From Hyphomicrobiales bacterium (GTDB lineage Bacteria; Pseudomonadota; Alphaproteobacteria; Rhizobiales; Aestuariivirgaceae): a stretch of DNA of 11,415 bases. The notes under the pieces are model-generated. The model did not search any database and was not told where the DNA came from. It saw only the letters and a program-made list of their open reading frames with translations. The translations under genes were made by a program, and so were the position numbers. Positions 6,738-11,415 of this stretch are shown here, one piece after another. The stretch is taken from NCBI GenBank assembly GCA_012032065.1, contig JAAURV010000066.1:1-11415 (forward strand). The letters run 5' to 3'. Each line of letters opens with the position of its first letter. Positions within the stretch are counted from its first letter, which is position 1.

Positions 6738-6769
6738 CAGGCGGGGTGGCGGCAGCGGCGCCCCGCCTG
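6738..6769 (+). promoter_or_regulatory. Stem-loop after the binding-protein gene (mRNA stabiliser or partial terminator)
   Basis: CAGGCGGGG (6738-6746) and CCCCGCCTG (6761-6769) form a perfect 9-bp GC-rich stem with a 14-nt loop, starting 4 nt after the stop codon. No T-run follows, so it is not a typical intrinsic terminator. Hairpins in this position often protect binding-protein mRNA from 3' decay, so that the protein is made in excess over downstream gene products. It would separate the transport section from the enzyme section of the operon. Confidence 0.6.
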
Positions 6770-6788
6770 AACCTCTCGGATGGTGGCC

Positions 6789-7133
6789 ATGTATGAATTC
6801 GACCATGTGGGACTCACCACGACGGTGAAGCAGCCCAATGAGGATTGGGTCGAGCAGAGCCGGGTGTGGGTCACCAATCCCCGCAACCACCCGGAGCGCA
6901 TCGAGTTCCTGCGCTATGAGGAAGGCTCAACCGTGCCGGACTTCGTGAAACGCAATCCGCATGTGGCCTTCCGGGTCGAGGCGCTTGCGCCGCACTTGCA
7001 ACAGCCGGGCGTCGAGATCATCATCCCGCCATTCGTGGTGGGCGATTTCCTCGAAGTGGCGTTCGTCAAGAAATATGGCGCCCTGTTTGAATACATGCAT
7101 TATCTCAAGGAAGGATGGTTCGGAAAACCGTGA
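6789..7133 (+). CDS. Short VOC-superfamily (glyoxalase-like) protein
   Basis: This 114-residue protein starts MYEFDHVGL, the usual first strand of vicinal-oxygen-chelate proteins. It has His6, Glu39 (in RIEFLRYE), His58 (in PHVAFRVE) and Glu101 (in LFEYMHY), spaced like the H-E-H-E metal-binding set of glyoxalase-type enzymes. Such proteins isomerise, epimerise or cleave substrates by chelating a vicinal dioxygen unit to a divalent metal. It is near the lower end of the family's length and probably acts as a dimer. The exact reaction is unknown; a role on an oxidised sugar intermediate made by the neighbouring dehydrogenases is inference. ATG 6789 is preferred to the in-frame ATG at 6780 because it opens directly on the first strand. 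The next gene overlaps its 3' end. Confidence 0.72.
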   Translation: MYEFDHVGLTTTVKQPNEDWVEQSRVWVTNPRNHPERIEFLRYEEGSTVPDFVKRNPHVAFRVEALAPHLQQPGVEIIIPPFVVGDFLEVAFVKKYGALFEYMHYLKEGWFGKP

Positions 7134-8326
7134 ACGCCATCGCTTACCGCGCCATCTACGCCTATGCCTGGGATCTGGCCGAGACCGGCGTAGCCGCCGC
7201 GGTGGATGAATTCAAGGCGTTGGGCCTCAACACCGTGACGATTGCCGGCAGCTACCATGCCGGCAAGTTTCTGAGGCCTCATGGCAAGGCGGGCAAGGTC
7301 TATTTTCCGGAAGACGGCACAGCCTACTTCAAGACGACGGCATCGCGTTATGGGGCCATCAAGCCGGTTGCCAATTCGCTGCTGGAAGACCGTGATGTGC
7401 TGCGTGAACTCTGCGACAAGAAAGGCATTGCCACCAATGTGTGGCTGGTGCTGCTGCACAACACGCTGCTCGGCACGCGGCATCCGGAAGTTACCGTCGC
7501 CAACGCGTTCGGCGACCGTTATGTCTACAGCCTTTGCCCATCGCATCCGGAGTCGCGCGCCTATGCCGTGGGCCTGGCGCGCGATGTGACCCAAAGTTAT
7601 CAAGTCTCGGGCATCTCAATGGAGTCGCCAGGCTTCGCGCCCTACACCCATGGCTACCACCACGAATTTGCGCTCAACCAGCCGAACCGCTGGCTCGACA
7701 ATCAGCTGGGCCTGTGTTTCTGCGATCACTGCATGAAAGGGGCAACGGCCGCCGGCATCAATGCCAAGGCACTCAAGGCGCGGGTGGCAAGGGATATATC
7801 GGACTACCTCGCCAGCGACATCGATTTTCCGGCGGATATGGCGGAAGCCTTTTGGCTCGCCGACACGCGGCTCGACGGCGAGCTGAAGGCCTTTCTCGAT
7901 TGGCGCTGCGACATCGTCACCTCGCTTGTTGCTGAAATCAGAAGCGAGGTCAGGAAGGACGCCACCGTAGCGGTTATCCCCTCCGTAGCCCGGCCAACCG
8001 GTGGCGCCTGGTATGAGGGTAGCGATCTTGCGGCACTCGCCAAAGTGTCGGACTTCGTCGAGGCCTGTTTCTATGAGCCGGGCCCCATGCGGGCGAAGGC
8101 CGATCTCTTTGATGTGAAGCGCAGGCTGGGCGGTTCACAGAAACTCCGTGGCATTCTCAGGCCCGCTTGGCCCGACCTGCAGACGAAGGGAGATTTCCTG
8201 GCGGCGGTCGAAGCGTTGGTGGACGGCGGCATTCAGGGCCTCGCTTTCTACAATTGGGGCCACTTGCGCGCGGCCAATGTCGCCTGGATCGCTGACGCCA
8301 TGAAGATCGCGGAGCGAAAATCATGA
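7115..8326 (+). CDS. Uncharacterised TIM-barrel, glycoside-hydrolase-like protein with CxCxxC motif
   Basis: I do not recognise a characterised family member. The 403-residue protein begins with AIYAYAWDLAETG and GLNTVTIAGSYHAG (37-50), as in barrel proteins whose first strand opens a substrate pocket. Other landmarks are VWLVLLHNT (109-117), GISMESPGF (166-174, with Glu170 at a strand end where clan-A glycosidases place an acid), CFCDHC (201-206), DWRCD, and GIQGLAFYNWGHL near the C-terminus, which resembles a last barrel strand. Cys-x-Cys-x2-Cys followed by a helix recurs in GH10-like and GH42-like barrels of unknown function and may bind a metal. There is no signal peptide, so it is cytoplasmic. 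It could be a hydrolase, lyase or isomerase acting on a sugar-like compound. ATG 7115 overlaps the VOC gene by 19 nt; GTG 7130 would give a 4-nt GTGA overlap and is a good alternative. It overlaps the SDR gene by ATGA. Confidence 0.8.
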   Translation: MVRKTVNAIAYRAIYAYAWDLAETGVAAAVDEFKALGLNTVTIAGSYHAGKFLRPHGKAGKVYFPEDGTAYFKTTASRYGAIKPVANSLLEDRDVLRELCDKKGIATNVWLVLLHNTLLGTRHPEVTVANAFGDRYVYSLCPSHPESRAYAVGLARDVTQSYQVSGISMESPGFAPYTHGYHHEFALNQPNRWLDNQLGLCFCDHCMKGATAAGINAKALKARVARDISDYLASDIDFPADMAEAFWLADTRLDGELKAFLDWRCDIVTSLVAEIRSEVRKDATVAVIPSVARPTGGAWYEGSDLAALAKVSDFVEACFYEPGPMRAKADLFDVKRRLGGSQKLRGILRPAWPDLQTKGDFLAAVEALVDGGIQGLAFYNWGHLRAANVAWIADAMKIAERKS

Positions 8327-9096
8327 GCTTCAAGGACAAACTCGTTGCAGTTACAGGTGCCGCAGGCGGCATCGGGCAAAGCCTGTGCCGCTATTTCGCG
8401 GAAGAAGGAGCCGCCATTGCCGCTCTCGACAAAAGCGAATCCGTCAAGACTTTCGCGGCGGAACTCAAAGCCACGGGCGCCAGGATCACACCTTGCGTCA
8501 CCGATGTCAGCGACAAGAAACAGGTGGCCTCAACCTTCGAGAAACTTGGCCCCGTCGATATCCTGATCAACAATGCGGGCTTCTCCGCCCATCCCACTTT
8601 CGCCAAGACTGACCCCGAAGGCTGGGACTTTGACATCGACGGCAATCTCAACGGCGCCTACTACTGCGCCCATGCCGTCATTCCCGGCATGAAGGAGAAG
8701 GGTTGCGGCTCGATCATCGCCATCGGCTCGGTCAACGGCCTCATGGGCTTCGGTGACCCCGCTTACAGCGCATCCAAGGCCGGGCTCATTTCGCTCACGA
8801 AGTCGCTCGCCATGGAATATGGCCGCTTCAACATCCGCGCCAACATCGTTCTGCCGGGAACGGTCCGCACGCCGCTTTGGGATCTCAAGGCTGGAAAGGA
8901 CGACACAACCTTTGAGCGGCTGCGCAAGTGGTATCCCCTTGGGCGCATCGTCGAGCCGATCGACGTTGCCCGCACAGTCGCATTTCTTGCTTCGGATGCA
9001 GCTTCAGCCATTACCGGCGCCTCGCTCGTCGTCGATTGCGGATTGACCGCCGGCAACATCGTCATGACTCGCGAACTCACGATACAGGACTTTTGA
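8323..9096 (+). CDS. Short-chain dehydrogenase/reductase, classical type, probably NAD-dependent
   Basis: This 257-residue cytoplasmic oxidoreductase interconverts an alcohol and a ketone on a small substrate. All classical SDR motifs are visible: TGAAGGIG (11-18), NNAG (83-86), Asn110, Ser136, Tyr148 and Lys152 in YSASK, and GTVRTPLWD after the catalytic region. Asp36 at the end of the second strand favours NAD over NADP. The C-terminus VVDCGLTAGN has the usual form. The gene starts within the stop of the TIM-barrel gene (ATGA, 8323-8326) and ends 1 nt before the next gene, so it is translated as part of the cluster. It probably oxidises a sugar or polyol hydroxyl, but the substrate cannot be deduced. 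Fatty-acid or steroid SDR roles are less likely in this setting. Confidence 0.92.
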   Translation: MSFKDKLVAVTGAAGGIGQSLCRYFAEEGAAIAALDKSESVKTFAAELKATGARITPCVTDVSDKKQVASTFEKLGPVDILINNAGFSAHPTFAKTDPEGWDFDIDGNLNGAYYCAHAVIPGMKEKGCGSIIAIGSVNGLMGFGDPAYSASKAGLISLTKSLAMEYGRFNIRANIVLPGTVRTPLWDLKAGKDDTTFERLRKWYPLGRIVEPIDVARTVAFLASDAASAITGASLVVDCGLTAGNIVMTRELTIQDF

Positions 9097-9097
9097 C

Positions 9098-10099
9098 ATG
9101 GACAGGCTTCGCATCGGCATCATCGGCCTCGGATGGTTCGGCGAAATCCATTGCGAGACCATCATGGGCGTGCCCAATCTCGAACTTGCGGCCCTCTGCA
9201 CCCGCCGCCCGGATCGCCTTGCCGAGCAAGCCAAGAAATTCGGCGTGAAGAAGACCTACACCGACTATCGCGCCATGCTCGCCGACAAGGACATCGATGC
9301 CGTGTCGATCGTCACCATGTGGGACCAGCATACGGAACCCGCCGTCGATGCGCTTGCGGCAGGCAAGCATGTGTTCCTCGAAAAGCCCATGGCCTCGACG
9401 GTTGCCGACTGCAATACGATCGTCGCCGCCGCCAAGAAAGCAAAAGGCATCCTGCAGATCGGCCATATCTGCCGCTTCAACCTGCGCTACCGCATGGCCA
9501 AGCAGGCCATTGACGAGGGCCGCATCGGCAAGATCGTGGCGCTTCAGTCCCGCCGCAATATCCCCGCCGCATGGACACCAACGATCCTCGAAAAGATCGG
9601 CCCTATCGTGGGCGATGCCATTCACGACACCGATCTCATGCTCTGGTTCACCGGCGACCGCGTGGCTTCCGCCTATGCCCAGACCGTCAGTGTACGGAAC
9701 TTAAAGTTTCCCGACATCGGCCAGACAATGTATCGCTTCAGGGGTGGCGCGACGGCAACGCTCGAAACCGTCTGGTGCATGCCCGAGAAGACGCCATTCG
9801 ATATCGACGAGCGCATGTCGGTGATCGGCACGGAAGGCATCATTCACGTGCAGGATACCTTCCCCAATCTCGGCATCGTCGACAAGTCGCGGCTTCACAG
9901 CCCCGACACCACCTACTGGCCGATGTTCGATGGCGTGCGCGGTGGCGCGCTCAGGGCTGAGTTCGATTATTTCGCCAATTGCGCACTCAAGGGCAAAACA
10001 CCTGAAATCGGCAGGCCCGAGGATGCCGCCGCCGCGCTCGAGGCCACAATCGCGGCCGAGGAATCGGCGCGCACGGGCAAGGTTGTTCAGATTTCATAG
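9098..10099 (+). CDS. Gfo/Idh/MocA-family oxidoreductase (first of two)
   Basis: This 333-residue protein has an N-terminal Rossmann domain with GLGWFG (10-15) and a C-terminal alpha/beta substrate domain, as in inositol 2-dehydrogenase and glucose-fructose oxidoreductase. The family oxidises or reduces a ring hydroxyl of sugars, inositols or glycosides with NAD(P). EKP (95-97) carries the conserved lysine. The segment GDAIHDTDLMLW (172-183) holds His176, but the expected Asp-x3-His spacing appears as Asp173-x2-His176, with Gly172 where the aspartate usually sits. This could be subfamily variation or altered chemistry. The start ATG lies 1 nt after the SDR stop, so translation is coupled. Being clearly different in sequence from the next gene, it probably acts on a different step or intermediate. 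Confidence 0.9.
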   Translation: MDRLRIGIIGLGWFGEIHCETIMGVPNLELAALCTRRPDRLAEQAKKFGVKKTYTDYRAMLADKDIDAVSIVTMWDQHTEPAVDALAAGKHVFLEKPMASTVADCNTIVAAAKKAKGILQIGHICRFNLRYRMAKQAIDEGRIGKIVALQSRRNIPAAWTPTILEKIGPIVGDAIHDTDLMLWFTGDRVASAYAQTVSVRNLKFPDIGQTMYRFRGGATATLETVWCMPEKTPFDIDERMSVIGTEGIIHVQDTFPNLGIVDKSRLHSPDTTYWPMFDGVRGGALRAEFDYFANCALKGKTPEIGRPEDAAAALEATIAAEESARTGKVVQIS

Positions 10100-10108
10100 G
10101 AGAGACAC

Positions 10109-11158
10109 ATGGCAGGAAAGCTCAAGGTTCTGGTCGTCGGCCTCGGCAATATGGGAATGAGCCACGCGCTAGCCTATACCCGCATTTCCGATTTTGAAGT
10201 GGTTGGCGTGTGCGAACGCCGCATCGCCAAGCGCGAGCTGCCGGATGCGCTGAAAGGCGCCAAGAAGTTCGACAACTTCGACAAGGCACTCGCCGAAACC
10301 AAGCCGGATGTCGTGTCGATCAACACGCTGCCCGACACCCATGCCCAGTTCGCCGTCAAGGCCATGGAAGCGGGCGCCCATGTGTTCGTCGAAAAGCCGC
10401 TCGCCGACACCATCGAGAATGCCGAGAAAGCGGTGGCGACCGCCCGCAAGACGGGCAGGAAACTGGTGGTCGGTTACATTCTGCGCGTCCATCCTTCCTG
10501 GATCAAATTCATCGAAATCGCCCAGAAGCTCGGAACGCCGCTGGTCTTCCGCATGAACCTCAACCAGCAGTCCAACGGCGAAACCTGGGACTGGCACAAG
10601 CGGCTGCTCAATTCCTTTCCTCCCATTGTCGACTGCGGCGTGCACTACGTCGATGTGATGTGCCAGATGACCAAAGCCAGACCCATCAAGGTGCACGCTA
10701 TCGGCGCGCAGCTCACCAACGAAGTGAAGCAGCAGAACTATGGCATGCTGCAAGTGATGTTCGATGACGGCTCAGTCGGCTGGTACGAGGCCGGCTGGGG
10801 TCCGATGATGAGCGAAACCGCGTTCTTCGTGAAGGATGTCGTGGGCCCCAAGGGTTCCGTCTCCATCGTCATGGCGGAAACGGCTGGCGATGTTAAGTCC
10901 GACGACATCAACGCCCACACCAAGACCAATCAGATCCTCTGGCACCACGCCGACATGAAAACGCCGGACGAGCGCATCGACATGCAGGACGAACCGAACC
11001 ATGATGATCTCTGCGAACGCGAGCAGCGCTATCTCCTGAAGGCGATCCGCGAGAATCTCGATCTTACCGGCCATATGAACGATGCAGTCAAGAGCCTGAA
11101 GATCGTGATGGCAGCGGACCGCTCGATCCACGAGGGTCAAGTGATCAGCCTTGTGTAG
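10109..11158 (+). CDS. Gfo/Idh/MocA-family oxidoreductase (second of two)
   Basis: This 349-residue protein has the Rossmann motif GLGNMG (11-16), EKP (95-97), and the conserved Asp175-x3-His179 in DCGVHYVD, the normal catalytic arrangement of inositol-dehydrogenase-like enzymes. It should oxidise or reduce a hydroxyl of a sugar, polyol or glycoside with NAD(P). Compared with its upstream neighbour it has an extra stretch near 270-310 rich in His, Asp and Asn (INAHTKTN, LWHHAD, EPNHDD) that may shape the substrate site. Start ATG 10109 follows AGGAGA (10098-10103), which overlaps the stop of the upstream gene; this is one of the better ribosome binding sites in the cluster. It is followed after 12 nt by cutC. 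Paired Gfo/Idh enzymes occur in oxidative glycoside and inositol catabolism, which supports the general pathway type but not a substrate. Confidence 0.92.
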   Translation: MAGKLKVLVVGLGNMGMSHALAYTRISDFEVVGVCERRIAKRELPDALKGAKKFDNFDKALAETKPDVVSINTLPDTHAQFAVKAMEAGAHVFVEKPLADTIENAEKAVATARKTGRKLVVGYILRVHPSWIKFIEIAQKLGTPLVFRMNLNQQSNGETWDWHKRLLNSFPPIVDCGVHYVDVMCQMTKARPIKVHAIGAQLTNEVKQQNYGMLQVMFDDGSVGWYEAGWGPMMSETAFFVKDVVGPKGSVSIVMAETAGDVKSDDINAHTKTNQILWHHADMKTPDERIDMQDEPNHDDLCEREQRYLLKAIRENLDLTGHMNDAVKSLKIVMAADRSIHEGQVISLV

Positions 11159-11170
11159 CGCGGCGATCCC

Positions 11171-11415
11171 ATGATCAGCGAAATCTGCGTCGATTCAGTT
11201 GCCGGCGTCACGGCCGCGAAATCGGCCGGCGCCACGCGGGTGGAATTGTGCGCGAGTTTGATCGAAGGCGGCATCACGCCAAGCCGCGGTTTGATCCGGC
11301 AAGCGCGGCGAGTAGCCGGCATCGGACTTCATGTCATCATCCGTCCGCGCGGCGGCGACTTTCTTTTCTGTGACGCGGAATTCGCCATCATGGCCGCGGA
11401 TATCGAGACCGCGAA
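11171..11415 (+). CDS. cutC: CutC-family TIM-barrel protein, N-terminal part (cut by window edge)
   Basis: Eighty-one codons are visible before the right edge. They carry the CutC hallmarks: CVDSVAG (6-12), GATRVELC (20-27), GGITPSRGLI (33-42) and IIRPRGGDF (54-62), followed by DAEFAIMAADI. CutC is a TIM barrel of about 240 residues historically named for copper tolerance. The copper role is doubted in several bacteria, and the motif set around RPRGGDF looks more like an enzyme active site. Its position 12 nt after a Gfo/Idh gene in a catabolic run fits a sugar-related role, which is inference. ATG 11171 has only a weak upstream purine stretch, so translation may rely on coupling. Confidence 0.9.
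   Translation, partial: MISEICVDSVAGVTAAKSAGATRVELCASLIEGGITPSRGLIRQARRVAGIGLHVIIRPRGGDFLFCDAEFAIMAADIETA

Noticed and set aside
5759..6901. Minus-strand open frame of 380 codons
   Set aside because: It is entirely antisense to the Tat-exported binding protein and the VOC gene, with no recognisable domain. Long antisense frames are common in high-GC genes.

Overview
The window looks like high-GC alphaproteobacterial DNA, most likely from the Hyphomicrobiales (rhizobial or methylotroph-like). This rests on gene style, a Tat-exported NMT1/THI5-like binding protein, ATGA-type gene overlaps and the family mix. No taxonomic marker gene is present, so the assignment is soft. No tRNA, rRNA, CRISPR array, intact IS or integrase was seen.

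Layout. (1) 1-1040, minus strand: a GT4 glycosyltransferase cut by the left edge. (2) 1041-1435: intergenic, with a candidate promoter facing right. (3) 1436 to about 1735, plus strand: the membrane-anchored N-terminus of a FlaA1/CapD-type polysaccharide biosynthesis protein, broken off. (4) About 1735-2206, minus strand: the N-terminal NTF2-like domain of a flavin-containing monooxygenase, broken off at the same place. These two unrelated genes meet tail to tail at about 1735, so surface-polysaccharide DNA on the left is joined abruptly to catabolic DNA on the right. (5) 2211-3668, minus strand: an N-acyl-D-amino-acid deacylase, which with the FMO remnant forms one leftward unit. (6) 3669-3843: a divergent control region. 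(7) 3844-11415, plus strand: a tightly packed operon-like run.

The rightward run encodes an ABC importer (ATPase, permease, Tat-exported binding protein), then a short VOC-fold protein, a TIM-barrel protein with a CxCxxC motif, an SDR, two different Gfo/Idh/MocA dehydrogenases, and the start of CutC. Spacing from the VOC gene onward is minus 19 to plus 12 nt. The set reads as import plus oxidative breakdown of a sugar-, polyol- or glycoside-like compound, but the substrate cannot be named from sequence and I know of no described pathway with this exact set.

Two single-base frame breaks affect the importer: an extra base in a C4 run near the end of the ATPase gene, and a missing base in mid-permease. 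In both cases the protein continues cleanly in another frame, so these are either sequence errors or very recent mutations. Together with the junction at about 1735, they make assembly quality something to settle before biological conclusions are drawn. The candidate for an undescribed system is the 6.8-11.4 kb enzyme set, especially the unassigned TIM-barrel protein and the placement of CutC.
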